The notes under the pieces are model-generated. The model was not told where the DNA came from. It did not search any database and saw only the letters and a program-made list of their open reading frames with translations. The position numbers and the translations under genes are program-made. Shown here piece by piece: positions 1 through 9,437 of a DNA stretch of 64,000 nt. The first letter of the stretch is position 1, and each line of letters opens with the position of its first letter. Source of the stretch: Ditibartonella apihabitans (GTDB lineage Bacteria; Pseudomonadota; Alphaproteobacteria; Rhizobiales; Rhizobiaceae); assembly GCF_002007485.1 (NCBI RefSeq), contig NZ_CP015820.1:1798001-1862000 (forward strand), given 5' to 3'.

Positions 1-647
1 ACACACTCAAGGCCGAAGCACGCGAACGGGTTGGTAAGGGGTCCTCTCGTCACCTTCGCCGCAACGGTCTTGTTCCAGCAGTTATTTACGGCGACAAAAA
101 GCCGGCACTTTCCATTGCCCTCCCCTATAAGGACATTTTTTACAAGATTCACGGTGGTGCATTCTTCACAACTATTGCCTCGATTGAAGTTGGCAACGAG
201 AAGATTGAAGTTTTGCCGACCGATTTCCAGCTTGATCCGGTACGTGACTTCCCGATGCATGTCGATTTCTTGCGTGTTACGGAGAAATCAGTTGTTCACG
301 TCAATGTTCCTGTCCACTTCCTCAATGAAGAAGAAGCTCCTGGTATCAAGACCGGTGGCGTTTTGAACATTGTTCGCCACGAAGTCGAACTTGCTGTTCC
401 GGCTCACCATATTCCGGAAGCTATCAAGGTTGATCTTACCGGTTTGGAAGTTGGTGATTCCGTCCACATTTCCGACATCAAATTGCCGGAAGGCGTTACG
501 CCGCTCATCAAAGACCGCGATTTCACCATTGCAACCATTGCAGCTCCTGTTGCATTGCCTGTTGAAGATGAAACACCGGCAACCGATGAAGCCACAGCAG
601 CAACAGAAGAAACACCTGCTGAGACAACTGAAGAAAAAGCTGAATAA
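1..647 (+). CDS. rplY: 50S ribosomal protein L25 (general stress protein Ctc type), 5' end cut by window
   Basis: The reading frame is open from the window edge (codons in phase with base 3) to a TAA at 645-647. The first visible residues, [20 protein letters not shown], match the opening of the L25/Ctc family, so only a few N-terminal residues are missing. L25 binds 5S rRNA in the large ribosomal subunit. The visible 214 residues cover the 5S-binding N-terminal domain and the longer C-terminal beta domain of the Ctc/TL5 type, ending in an acidic, Thr/Ala/Glu-rich tail ([13 protein letters not shown]). A hairpin follows, then pth 60 bases on; rplY-pth is a common alphaproteobacterial pairing. 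Identification is firm; the true start is outside the window. Confidence 0.95.
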   Translation, partial: TLKAEARERVGKGSSRHLRRNGLVPAVIYGDKKPALSIALPYKDIFYKIHGGAFFTTIASIEVGNEKIEVLPTDFQLDPVRDFPMHVDFLRVTEKSVVHVNVPVHFLNEEEAPGIKTGGVLNIVRHEVELAVPAHHIPEAIKVDLTGLEVGDSVHISDIKLPEGVTPLIKDRDFTIATIAAPVALPVEDETPATDEATAATEETPAETTEEKAE

Positions 648-656
648 TTTTTTTAA

Positions 657-690
657 AAAAGGCGGGAAAAATTTTTGCGCCTTTTCTTTC
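657..690 (+). terminator. Hairpin between rplY and pth
   Basis: AAAAGGCG (657-664) pairs with CGCCTTTT (678-685), followed by a T-rich stretch. It lies directly after rplY and just before the pth ribosome-binding site, so it may only reduce read-through into pth. Confidence 0.55.
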
Positions 691-707
691 CAAGTGAGGT
701 TTATCCC

Positions 708-1421
708 ATGTTGCTCATTGCCGGTCTCGGCAATCCCGGTTTTGAATATCAGGATAACCGCCACAATATCGGTTTCATGGCGGTTGATGAGATCAATCGC
801 AAATACAAGTTCTCATCGTGGAATAAAAAGTTTAACGCACTTATTTCCAGCGGAACGATAGAAGGCGAAAAAGTCCTTCTTCTTAAACCTCAAACCTATA
901 TGAATCTTTCCGGTCAGGCTGTTGGCGAAGCGATGCGCTTTTACAAGCTGCAACCGGAAAACATCATTGTCATTCATGACGAGCTTGATCTTGTCCCCGG
1001 AAAATTGCGGGTCAAAACCGGCGGCTCGAGCGGCGGGCATAACGGCATCAAATCCATTGACGCCCATTGTGGAAACAATTATCGCCGCATCCGTATCGGC
1101 ATCGGCCATCCGCAATCGAAGGAACAAGTAACAAACCATGTGCTCGGCAATTTCTCCAAAGCCGATCATGAATGGCTTGACCCTCTTCTCCAATCATTGG
1201 CCGACAATCTCGGTTTGCTTATTAATGGCAAAGACAGCCTGTTCATGAACCGCATTTCACTGGCACATGAGAAAGACGCCGAGAGCGAACACAAAAACAG
1301 TGGCGACAAGCCCAAAAAACAAAGCCACATCAGACAGGCTCGCCCCGCCCAACCAAAAGAACTTCCTGCCACCGGCCCTATGGCCGACATGTTGAAAAAA
1401 CTGTTCAAAAATAACGACTAA
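708..1421 (+). CDS. pth: Peptidyl-tRNA hydrolase
   Basis: Hydrolyses peptidyl-tRNA released from stalled ribosomes and recycles tRNA in the cytoplasm. The 237-residue product opens with [10 protein letters not shown] and carries the family's active-site residues: Asn9, His19 (NRHNIGF), Asn66 (YMNLSG) and the Asp of HDELDL at about 91-94. The ATG at 708 is preceded by GAGG at 696-699, a better start than an upstream non-ATG codon at 675 that would add non-homologous residues. The last 45 or so residues are a Lys/Pro-rich tail beyond the catalytic domain, common in Rhizobiales Pth. It follows rplY closely and is probably co-transcribed in part. Confidence 0.96.
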   Translation: MLLIAGLGNPGFEYQDNRHNIGFMAVDEINRKYKFSSWNKKFNALISSGTIEGEKVLLLKPQTYMNLSGQAVGEAMRFYKLQPENIIVIHDELDLVPGKLRVKTGGSSGGHNGIKSIDAHCGNNYRRIRIGIGHPQSKEQVTNHVLGNFSKADHEWLDPLLQSLADNLGLLINGKDSLFMNRISLAHEKDAESEHKNSGDKPKKQSHIRQARPAQPKELPATGPMADMLKKLFKNND

Positions 1422-2281
1422 ACCAATTCGCTTCACTCATCTGAAAGCGAATACACGCGATAAAATGTGCGGCTTGGCTTTAGTCAAAAAGTGAGCCCCG
1501 TGACACGGTCGAAGCGGATAGCCCGCAAACACGAAAAGATTATATCCGGCCTCACGGTAATCTTCACCTACCAACGCTGACAATGGAATTTTTCTTAACT
1601 TGGCGGAAAATAGAATAATGTATTGCGCCAGGTTTTTGACTTTCAAAATCCTTAAATTGTCGGGTCTTGACTTGTCGGGGCTTTACCCGTTCCAATTTCT
1701 ATTTTGATAGGGCGAGTTATGTTGGCAGTAACGATGATTCATCAATCACCGACTGACGCTTTGACATGACAGAAGCCGGAAATTGGACATGAAAGCCCGC
1801 TGGAATTTACTTTTTCTGCCATTTTTAAGAAAAGAGGCAAAAAGCGAGCTAACCAAGGCAATAGACAATCCCCTTTGTTTAATTCGCAGAAAATAATAGG
1901 TTACAAAAATAATAAGCCGCAAAAAACAAATTTTTGAACAGTGCCTTCACAATATCACCGCAAAACGCCTGTAACCAAGTTGATAAGAGGCGAAAGTGAT
2001 ATAACTTAACGACCCTGATAAATCGCTATACCCCAATTTTAAAACGCGGGCTTTCTGGCAAATAACGCGTTCCAGCTATTATCAGAAAAACCCCGAAGCA
2101 TTGCTTTTCAAACTCTTGGCCTATCTGAAACCGCGCCCTATCGGCGTTTAGGAGCTATCGTGAACGAGCTTAATAAAGCCGCAACGGGATAGCGACGCCA
2201 GTTTTGATTATCAAAATCAAACCCGTTTCAGACAAGAAAAACTTTTATATCAGCCGACGGGTTATCTTTTATTTGAGATGA
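1422..2281. other. Non-coding gap, pth to L,D-transpeptidase
   Basis: About 860 bases without a convincing ORF on either strand. No tRNA, strong promoter or terminator was seen. It lies between the 3' ends of convergent genes (pth on plus, L,D-transpeptidase on minus). Confidence 0.5.
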
Positions 2282-2950
2282 TCAGGAAAGCCCCTGCTCG
2301 TTATGTTGTAGAACAATAACATGGGTTCCTTCGGGAACACGGCCGTAAAGGTCGATAATGTCCTGATTGAGCAAGCGTATGCACCCGCTCGACACCGCCT
2401 TGCCGATTGACCATTCTTCATGGGAGCCATGAATCCGGAACAATGTGTCTCGCCCATCCTTGAAAAGGTAAAGTGCGCGTGCACCCAGCGGATTATCCGG
2501 TCCTGCCGGCATACCATCGCCGAGATGACCGTAACGGTCGGGTTCGCGCTCCATCATATCCTGTGTCGGATGCCAGATCGGCCACATGCGTTTATATTGT
2601 ACGATAGCTTCCCCTTCAAGCGCCAGACCGGCTTTGCCGACGCCAACGCCGTAGCGTAGCGCGCGACCGTTTTCCTGAACGAGATAGAGAAAACGTGCTT
2701 GCGTGTCGACAACCAGAGTACCGGGGTGATAAGGACCGTTGAACGCCACTTCCTGACGCCAGTATTTCGGGTTGATCTTGCTCATATCGACAGCCGGAAG
2801 CGGATAAGGTTCGTTCATCACCGGACCATAAAGCGCTTTGATATCGGCCGGAACCGGCCATGACTGTTCTACTTGTGGTTGATTGCTTACGCAGGCGGCG
2901 AGCGCCAAAGGTGCGGCAATGATGAATGTACGCCGAGACAGGTGCCTCAT
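2282..2950 (-). CDS. L,D-transpeptidase (YkuD/ErfK family) lipoprotein
   Basis: Predicted to form 3-3 peptidoglycan cross-links or to attach proteins to peptidoglycan in the periplasm. The 222-residue product starts MRHLSRRTF, a twin-arginine-like motif, followed by a hydrophobic stretch and a lipobox ending LAAC (Cys20). The YkuD catalytic signature is present: HGSHEEW (His174) and SSGCIRL with the nucleophile Cys190. The ATG at 2950 has GGAG 7 bases upstream; a TTG five codons earlier is less likely. It stands alone between pth and ychF on the opposite strand. Exact substrate (lipoprotein anchoring or 3-3 links) cannot be told from sequence. Confidence 0.9.
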   Translation of the reverse strand: MRHLSRRTFIIAAPLALAACVSNQPQVEQSWPVPADIKALYGPVMNEPYPLPAVDMSKINPKYWRQEVAFNGPYHPGTLVVDTQARFLYLVQENGRALRYGVGVGKAGLALEGEAIVQYKRMWPIWHPTQDMMEREPDRYGHLGDGMPAGPDNPLGARALYLFKDGRDTLFRIHGSHEEWSIGKAVSSGCIRLLNQDIIDLYGRVPEGTHVIVLQHNEQGLS

Positions 2951-3169
2951 GATAACTCCATACAAAATATCGGATTGTTGCTAACACTGAAAGCTTAGCC
3001 AATCGTTAAAATAGGCAAGTTTTTGGCAAAAACGAGAATGAAGATAAAAATCGGAACAACTGTATCTTTTTCGCATCAAAATTGGCTCTTTAACTGGTTT
3101 CTGTTAAAAAACGTGCTATAGAACCAGTCATATTGACAAGCTTACCGGATTAGGATTGAGAGAATTTCC

Positions 3170-4273
3170 ATGGGTTTTAAATGTGGTATTGTCGGATTAC
3201 CCAATGTGGGCAAATCCACACTCTTTAACGCTTTGACAAAAACGGCTGCGGCTCAGGCTGCCAATTATCCTTTTTGTACAATCGAACCGAATACCGGTGA
3301 AGTTGCTGTCCCTGATCCGCGGTTAAAAAAGCTTGCTGCCATTGCCGGTTCGAAAGAAATTATTCCCACACGCATCAGCTTTGTCGATATTGCCGGTCTT
3401 GTTCGTGGCGCTTCGAAAGGCGAAGGATTGGGAAACCAGTTTTTGGCCAATATTCGCGAAGTCGATGCCATTGTCCATGTGCTGCGTTGTTTTATTGATG
3501 ACGATATCACCCATGTCGAAGGCCGGATTGATCCGGTGTCGGATGCAGCAACCGTTGAAACAGAATTGATGCTGTCCGATCTTGAAAGTCTCGAGCGGCG
3601 CATTGTGCAAATGAGAAAACGCGCAACCGGCAAAGACAAGGAAGCTTTGACTGTTCTTCCCATGATGGAAGAAGCTTTGAAGCTTTTACAAAATGGCAAA
3701 CCGGTACGCCTCCTTATCAAAGATATTTCCGCCGATGACAGGCAAATTCTTGATTCCTTTAATTTGTTGACCTCGAAGCCTGTGCTTTATGTTTGCAATG
3801 TTGCCGAAAGCGATGCGGCAAGCGGCAATGATTTTTCAAAAGCTGTCGAGAAAATGGCTGCCGAACAAGGTGCTGAAAGTGTTATTATTTCGGCTGAAAT
3901 CGAGGCAGAAGTTGCGCAATTGCCGGAAGCGGAAGCCAAAGAATATCTTGAAGAGCTGGGGCTTCATGAACCGGGGCTCGACCGGTTAATTCGCGCCGGC
4001 TATCATCTTCTTGACCTCATTACCTATTTTACCTGCGGCCCCAAAGAAACCCGCGCATGGACCATCAAGCGCGGCACCAAAGCCCCGCAGGCGGCAGGCG
4101 TTATCCATTCCGATTTCGAACGCGGTTTTATCCGCGCCCAAACAATTGCCTATCAGGATTATGTTGATCTTGGTGGTGAAGTTGCGGCAAAAGAAGCGGG
4201 CAAAGCGCGCGACGAAGGCAAGGATTATGTTGTTGAAGATGGCGATGTCATGCTTTTCAAGCATAATTCCTGA
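3170..4273 (+). CDS. ychF: Redox-responsive ATPase/GTPase YchF (Obg family)
   Basis: An OLA1/YchF-type ATPase that associates with ribosomes and has been linked to oxidative-stress responses. The 367-residue protein has P-loop GLPNVGKST at 8-16, switch region DIAGLV, and the family's NxxE (NVAE) in place of NKxD, which explains ATP preference. A C-terminal TGS domain follows (TYFTCGPKETRAWTIKRG and after). Length is normal for the family. The ATG at 3170 follows a GAGAG-type ribosome-binding site. A TATAGA-like -10 lies about 50 bases upstream. The usual pth-ychF adjacency is interrupted here by the divergent L,D-transpeptidase. Confidence 0.97.
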   Translation: MGFKCGIVGLPNVGKSTLFNALTKTAAAQAANYPFCTIEPNTGEVAVPDPRLKKLAAIAGSKEIIPTRISFVDIAGLVRGASKGEGLGNQFLANIREVDAIVHVLRCFIDDDITHVEGRIDPVSDAATVETELMLSDLESLERRIVQMRKRATGKDKEALTVLPMMEEALKLLQNGKPVRLLIKDISADDRQILDSFNLLTSKPVLYVCNVAESDAASGNDFSKAVEKMAAEQGAESVIISAEIEAEVAQLPEAEAKEYLEELGLHEPGLDRLIRAGYHLLDLITYFTCGPKETRAWTIKRGTKAPQAAGVIHSDFERGFIRAQTIAYQDYVDLGGEVAAKEAGKARDEGKDYVVEDGDVMLFKHNS

Positions 4274-4376
4274 TCTCCTTACAACCTATCGCACCGGTTT
4301 TGCTCATTTTCCGGCCGTTTTTTGATAAACAAACCGGTTTTAATATTTTCGTGAGGATCTCGAAAACTGATAATAT

Positions 4377-4412
4377 AAAAGCCGTCCGGAAAAATTCCGG
4401 ACGGCTTTTTTC
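4377..4412. terminator. Bidirectional terminator between ychF and PRC-barrel gene
   Basis: AAAAGCCGTCCGGA pairs with TCCGGACGGCTTTT around a four-base loop, with A-rich and T-rich flanks. It lies between two convergent genes and can serve both strands. Confidence 0.9.
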
Positions 4413-4504
4413 AAATAGATTCTATAGAAAACCGATAGGCTTTCGATAGAAAAATAACCTTTCGATGAAGATAGCGTTCTCGCCTATCGAACTGTTATTT
4501 GTAA

Positions 4505-4945
4505 TCAGAGCTTCTTATGCTCTTCATATTTGAATTCGGGAGCGGCCATCAGGCTCTCTTTGGTAACGTTCACGACAACCTTCCATGCTCCGTTCTCGTG
4601 GCGCATGTAAATGCTTGTCGGATCAACAACCACATAACGCTCGCCAACACCAAGAAAACCGCCGACGCCCACAACAATGCCCGCTACATTATTCTGGCGA
4701 ATGATAATGTCCTTGATCTGGCCGATTGCCTGATCCTGCTTGTTCAATACTTTTGTATCAATCAAGCTCGAAGCAATAAAATCTGTTTCGGTCGGTGTGA
4801 CATAACGAACAACGACATCACCATTCGGCAGCTTGACTTCCGAAGCCGGTTCTTTCGGTGCTTCGATTGTAATTTTTGGAGATTGTGCAAATGCAGTTCC
4901 AGCGAGTGTTGCTGCCAAAACAGTGATAAGTGCCAGTCTTTTCAT
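4505..4945 (-). CDS. Exported PRC-barrel domain protein
   Basis: A 146-residue product with a clear Sec signal peptide (MKRLALITVLAATLAGTAFA, cleavage after AFA) and a PRC-barrel fold from about residue 55: SSLIDTKVLNKQDQAIGQI, then VAGIVVGVGGFLGVGERYV. PRC-barrel proteins of this exported type are frequent in Rhizobiales; their function is mostly unknown. A GAGGCG ribosome-binding site precedes the ATG. It is monocistronic, convergent with ychF and followed by the shared terminator. I can name the fold but not the role. Confidence 0.88.
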   Translation of the reverse strand: MKRLALITVLAATLAGTAFAQSPKITIEAPKEPASEVKLPNGDVVVRYVTPTETDFIASSLIDTKVLNKQDQAIGQIKDIIIRQNNVAGIVVGVGGFLGVGERYVVVDPTSIYMRHENGAWKVVVNVTKESLMAAPEFKYEEHKKL

Positions 4946-5610
4946 TTAATACGCCTCATAATAATGTTAATTACTTAGGCAAAACGTATAAAATTTCGAA
5001 TGGTTCCAAATTTTATTTAATTTTTCGATTTATTTTTCATGATAATAATTCTTTTAATGAGTATTTCATTGTATATTCAAGTATATTTGATGAATTTTTA
5101 ATAACGTTCTACTCAAATGAAGTTTTAGTCTTTTTCTTGATTTATTTTTCCGTATCTTTGGATAATTTGTGTTTAAAAAACAAACTCCTCAAATGTTTTA
5201 GTTTCTGAACGTTATATCTGTAAAAGGTCGTTCGGCTTGGAACGTCCGGTTCTCTCACCGTTTGATTTTTTTAAATCCTACCGGTAAACATTGCAAAAGA
5301 GCTTCAAAGCGAAGCCAAAAACACATCGAATGTGCGGAGGGAATGAAAAACCGGCATTATTTGATTGCTCTATTGGATTTGATTGTTCTCTTGGTGACCG
5401 GCAGTTAGCCACCCACGAATAGAAATTCAAAACCGGCTTGAAAGAAAGAAAATCAAGAGCACTCAGGCGTTAAAAAAACGCCTGCTCTATCAACAACAAT
5501 TTGCCTGAAAAGATTGAAGCAAAAAACAGCTTTCGTTGAAAACATCTTTGGTTACTTTTAAACGCGCTGCTACATTTTAAAAGCGAACCACCTATTCAAG
5601 GATTCAAGCT
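4946..5610. other. AT-rich non-coding gap upstream of PRC-barrel gene
   Basis: About 660 bases, very AT-rich near the PRC-barrel start (5000-5210) and without a credible ORF. A stem CAGGCGTT / AACGCCTG (5464-5471 with 5477-5484) lies about 125 bases downstream of apt and could be a weak terminator for that operon, but it has no proper U-tract. Confidence 0.45.
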
Positions 5611-6159
5611 TCAATCGCCTTCATAAGAAACGAGTGTATGGACATCGACCCCCAATTGGCGAAGCTTGTCGGCGCCACCATGGTCGGGCAGATTGATGAC
5701 AAAACAGGCTGCAACGATTTCCGCATCAATCTGGTGCAACAGCTCGGCTGCGGCAATGGCTGTTCCACCGGTGGCGATAAGATCATCCACCAGTACCACG
5801 CGTTCGCCGGGTTTCACCGCATCTCGGTGCATTTCCATTTCATCAATGCCATATTCAAGGCTATAGGCAATGCGCACCGTATCATAAGGTAATTTGCCTT
5901 TTTTCCTGATTGGTACAAAGCCTGCCGAAAGCTGGTGGGCAACAGCCCCGCCCAGAATGAAACCGCGTGCTTCCACACCGGCAATTTTATCGACTTTAAG
6001 CCCTATATAGGGGTAAACCAGCGCGTCAATAGTGCGCCGGAAAGCACCGGCATTGCCCATCAAAGTGGTAATATCGCGGAACTTTACTCCCGGTTTCGGA
6101 TAGTCCGAAATCGTGCGGATCGCTTTTTTCAATGTTTCTTCAAGAGTTTCATTTGTCAT
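5611..6159 (-). CDS. apt: Adenine phosphoribosyltransferase
   Basis: Makes AMP from adenine and PRPP in purine salvage. The 182-residue protein has the Apt opening ([19 protein letters not shown]), the EARGFILGG segment, and the PRPP-binding motif [14 protein letters not shown]. The start is either ATG 6159 or the TTG one codon upstream at 6162; both lie 3 to 6 bases after the petC stop, so translation is probably coupled and the ribosome-binding site sits in the petC end. It is the last gene of the petA-petB-petC-apt operon. The functional reason for the link with the bc1 genes is unclear. Confidence 0.96.
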   Translation of the reverse strand: MTNETLEETLKKAIRTISDYPKPGVKFRDITTLMGNAGAFRRTIDALVYPYIGLKVDKIAGVEARGFILGGAVAHQLSAGFVPIRKKGKLPYDTVRIAYSLEYGIDEMEMHRDAVKPGERVVLVDDLIATGGTAIAAAELLHQIDAEIVAACFVINLPDHGGADKLRQLGVDVHTLVSYEGD

Positions 6160-6165
6160 CAATTT

Positions 6166-7008
6166 TCAATCCAATTCATTCCATATGCGTCTTTTCACGG
6201 CATAGGTAAGGCCGGCAAAAACTATCAAGAACAAGATGACACGAAAACCGGTCTTCTTGCGTGTTTCCATATGCGGATCGGCAGTCCACATCAAAAAGGC
6301 CGATACGTCACGGGCGTAATTTTCAGTTGTTTCTTCTGTACCATCATTATACGCCACCATGCCATCACTTAAAGGGGGCGGCATGGCAAGCGCATTTCCC
6401 GAATTGAAATAAGGGTTATACCAATTATTTTCCGCAACTTCTGCTCCCTCCGGCGGGTCGCTATAACCGGTAAGAAGTGCCGTAATATAATCCGGCCCTG
6501 CTTCGTTATAATTGGTAAAAATATCGGTAATGAGGGCCGGAAACGGCAAAGACACTGCGCGGGCTTTTGCCATGAGCGACAGGTCGCCCGGATTGGCACC
6601 GTTATTGGCAAATTTTGCCGCCTCGACATTTGGAAATGGTGAAGGAAAATAATCGGTCGGCAAGCCTTTGCGAACAAACATTTCCCCTTCGCTGTTCGGC
6701 CCGTCCTGAATGTCATAGGTTTTGGCAAAAGCTTTTATTTGTTCCTCGCTATAGCCAAGTGCCTTGAGGTCACGAAAAGAAACATATTTCAAGGAATGGC
6801 AGGTCGAGCAAACCTCTTTATAAACCTTGAGACCGCGCTGCAATTGCTGAAGATCATAAGTGCCAAAGGGGCCGGAAAAGCTCCAGCTCTGTTTTTCAGG
6901 AAGCTTCAACGGGTAATGCGCCTCACCGCCCTCTTCGGCAAAAACAGCAAGAGGCGCAAGGACAACGGCTAAAACACCAAGCCAAAGGAGAGTGAGTATT
7001 CTTACCAT
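6166..7008 (-). CDS. petC: Cytochrome c1 of the bc1 complex
   Basis: The haem-c subunit that passes electrons from the Rieske protein to soluble cytochrome c. The 280-residue precursor has a hydrophobic N-terminal signal (about residues 2-22), the haem attachment site CSTCH (Cys67, Cys70, His71), a Met-ligand region AMPPPLSDGM, and a C-terminal membrane anchor near FRVILFLIVFAGLTYAV. The ATG at 7008 overlaps the petB stop (ATGGTAA), with an AAGGG upstream; a GTG three codons earlier (7017) is possible. It lies in the order petA-petB-petC, as in other alphaproteobacteria. Confidence 0.97.
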   Translation of the reverse strand: MVRILTLLWLGVLAVVLAPLAVFAEEGGEAHYPLKLPEKQSWSFSGPFGTYDLQQLQRGLKVYKEVCSTCHSLKYVSFRDLKALGYSEEQIKAFAKTYDIQDGPNSEGEMFVRKGLPTDYFPSPFPNVEAAKFANNGANPGDLSLMAKARAVSLPFPALITDIFTNYNEAGPDYITALLTGYSDPPEGAEVAENNWYNPYFNSGNALAMPPPLSDGMVAYNDGTEETTENYARDVSAFLMWTADPHMETRKKTGFRVILFLIVFAGLTYAVKRRIWNELD

Positions 7009-8279
7009 AGCCGCCACGCCCTTCTAGCCTTTGCTTCTTTTTTTTCGAGATCTTCGCTAATGGAAGAAGGAACAGGCAAAGTTTTTTCAAACTTCGGCAA
7101 GAACGGCATGATGACAAGGAAAAATACAAAATAATAAAGTGTGGCAATTTGCGACCAGAATACGCTACTTTCTGTAATGGGTGCTGCCCCCAAGGTACCA
7201 AGAGCCACCACATCGACAATAAACAGCCAATAAAACAGTTTGAATGCCGGACGATAGCGCGCAGAACGCACTTTCGAGCGGTCAAGCCATGGCACGAATA
7301 ACCAGATCAACACCGCCGCCATCAATATCAGCACACCGCCGAATGTCGAGCTGATCGGCCCGAAATCGAATGTAATTGCGCGCAGCATAGCGTAGAAGGG
7401 TAGAAAATACCATTCCGGCACAATATGCGGTGAGGTGGTCATGGTGTCACCGGCGATATAATTATCGGGGTGGCCCATATAATCGGGCATGAAAAACAAA
7501 AACCACGCAAAGAAAATCAGAAATACGCTGATTGCGAAAATATCTTTGATCGTCGCATAGGGTGTGAAAGGTACCGTTTCCGACGGAGACTGCACTTCCA
7601 CACCTGTCGGGTTGTTCTGCCCGACATGGTGGACAGCCCATATATGCAGACCGACAAGGAAAACCAGAATGAAAGGAAAAAGATAATGCAAAGAATAAAA
7701 GCGGTTGAGTGTCGGCTGGTCGACATTGAAACCGCCCAATAATGTTTCATGAAGCCAGGGGCCGATAACCGGAATAGCCTTAAAAAGGCCGGAAATGACC
7801 GAAGCCGCAGATGTCGACATCATGCCCCAGACAAGTGTGTAGCCTAAAAACGCGGTTGCCATCATCACCAGATAGATCAGCACACCGATTATCCAGATGA
7901 GTTCGCGCGGTCGCTTGTGTGAACCATAATAAAGACCACGGGCAAGATGGATATAGGCTGCAATGAAAAAGAATGACGAGCCGACAGCATGCCATGGCTC
8001 GAAGAGCCAACCGAACTGGCCGTCGCGCATAAACCGTTCGCGCGCATCGAAAGCCAATGTCACATCCGCTATATAATGCATCGACATGACAATGCCGGTT
8101 AGAACTTGCGATACCAGCATGAGTGTGAGGATGCCGCCGAAGGTATAGAAATAATTGAGATTTCTCGGCACCGGAAACGATACACCAAGATTATAGAGAA
8201 AACGCAAAATCGGAAGCCGTGCGTCAAGCCAGCGTGTCAGAGCATATTTCGGATTATAGGATGAAGGTTTTGTCATCAT
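7002..8279 (-). CDS. petB: Cytochrome b of the bc1 complex
   Basis: The integral membrane subunit with two b haems and the Qo and Qi quinone sites. The 425-residue protein has about eight membrane helices, the loop motif PEWYFLPFYAMLRAI that carries the Qo-site PEW(Y), and haem-ligand His pairs in its early helices (HAVGSSFFFIAAYIHLARG; SLHYLFPFILVFLVGLHIWAVHHVG). It starts 3 bases after the petA stop and overlaps petC, so the three genes are translationally coupled. Its length fits the alphaproteobacterial type that has no fused cytochrome c1. Confidence 0.98.
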   Translation of the reverse strand: MMTKPSSYNPKYALTRWLDARLPILRFLYNLGVSFPVPRNLNYFYTFGGILTLMLVSQVLTGIVMSMHYIADVTLAFDARERFMRDGQFGWLFEPWHAVGSSFFFIAAYIHLARGLYYGSHKRPRELIWIIGVLIYLVMMATAFLGYTLVWGMMSTSAASVISGLFKAIPVIGPWLHETLLGGFNVDQPTLNRFYSLHYLFPFILVFLVGLHIWAVHHVGQNNPTGVEVQSPSETVPFTPYATIKDIFAISVFLIFFAWFLFFMPDYMGHPDNYIAGDTMTTSPHIVPEWYFLPFYAMLRAITFDFGPISSTFGGVLILMAAVLIWLFVPWLDRSKVRSARYRPAFKLFYWLFIVDVVALGTLGAAPITESSVFWSQIATLYYFVFFLVIMPFLPKFEKTLPVPSSISEDLEKKEAKARRAWRLW

Positions 8280-8281
8280 AT

Positions 8282-8833
8282 CTATCCGATCTGCAACAGG
8301 CTGTCAGACAAAAAACGGTAAGGCGGTATTTCAAGATTGCGATTGGCAGGGCCGGAACGCACCCTTCCGGCCGTATCATAAACCGAACCATGACAGGGAC
8401 AGAACCAGCCGCCAAAAGCACCCGACTGCCCGAGCGGCACACAACCAAGATGTGTGCAGATATTGATGAGAACAAGCCATTGTTCGCGCCCCTTGCCAGC
8501 CGAGCGGGCAAGATCGGTGGCAGGTTGGTGTCCCTCAAGATTGGGATTTCCCGCATCCTTATCCTTGAGCTTTTCCAAGTCGACATTTCGGGCATCGGCA
8601 ATTTCTTTTTCGGTACGGTGGCGAATGACCACCGGTTGCCCGCGCCATTTGACGGTAACCGACATTCCCTCTTCAATGCCGGAAATATCAACTTCTATTG
8701 TTGCGCTTGCCAGAACCTTTTGATCAGGGCGCAATTGGTCGATAAACGGCCAGGCTACCGAACCGACGCCGAGCGCACCGGCAACGCCGGTTGCAAGAAA
8801 AAGAAAATCGCGTCGTGTCTTTTCGCTGCTCAT
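8282..8833 (-). CDS. petA: Rieske iron-sulfur protein of the bc1 complex
   Basis: The 2Fe-2S subunit that takes electrons from ubiquinol at the Qo site. The 183-residue protein has a twin-arginine signal-anchor (TRRDFLFLATGVAGALG), as expected for a folded cofactor protein sent by the Tat route. Cluster ligands are Cys126 and His128 (CTHLGC) and Cys145 and His148 (CPCHG); Cys131 and Cys147 would form the stabilising disulfide. It is the first gene of petABC-apt. Promoter elements upstream were not clear to me. Confidence 0.98.
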   Translation of the reverse strand: MSSEKTRRDFLFLATGVAGALGVGSVAWPFIDQLRPDQKVLASATIEVDISGIEEGMSVTVKWRGQPVVIRHRTEKEIADARNVDLEKLKDKDAGNPNLEGHQPATDLARSAGKGREQWLVLINICTHLGCVPLGQSGAFGGWFCPCHGSVYDTAGRVRSGPANRNLEIPPYRFLSDSLLQIG

Positions 8834-9437
8834 TGTAAAAGGTTTTTAACCTGTCGGAAAAAGGTTGGTGCCTGTTGGTCAAACGTATGTTGTTTAACAC
8901 ACAGCACCAATTTGTCCACGCTTTAAAAATGATGATAACCGCAACGCGACTGTTTTTGCAACTTTCACGGCCAATTGCTGCACGATTATGAGGAACTTTT
9001 CTTCATTTGTTTCAAATAACGGCAGCTTGTTGTTTGTCACCCATAAAAACACTGACAAGTTTTTCAAAATACGGTTTTTTAAAATATGGAGCACGCATTA
9101 AACACAAGCAGCATGTTTCGGCTTTCTTGTTTTTCATTGCTTTTGCAGCTCTCTTCACTATTTCCGGCAATGAAAAGGTTTTGTTAGAGCCGGTTTTTTA
9201 AGGTGGAGTAAGCTTACCCCCAAAAAGCCCATGCGGATAAGCTCATGCCGAAAATTCCATAAGAGAAAAAGACATTAAAAGCATAAACTTCAAACGGGTT
9301 GGAGAGAGCTTCATTGATGAACCTACGGGCAGAAAACAATGCCTCCACTCTTGCCACCCGCAACGAAAAGCTAGGTTTATTGCGAATGGCTATTTTCAGC
9401 GTGATTTCAACTCTTTTCAGAAAACCGATCTCATTAT
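8834..9437. other. Non-coding gap upstream of petA
   Basis: About 600 bases between the petA start and the 3' end of the ABC exporter, both on the minus strand. It must hold the petA promoter, but no consensus -35/-10 pair stands out. No credible ORF was found. Confidence 0.45.
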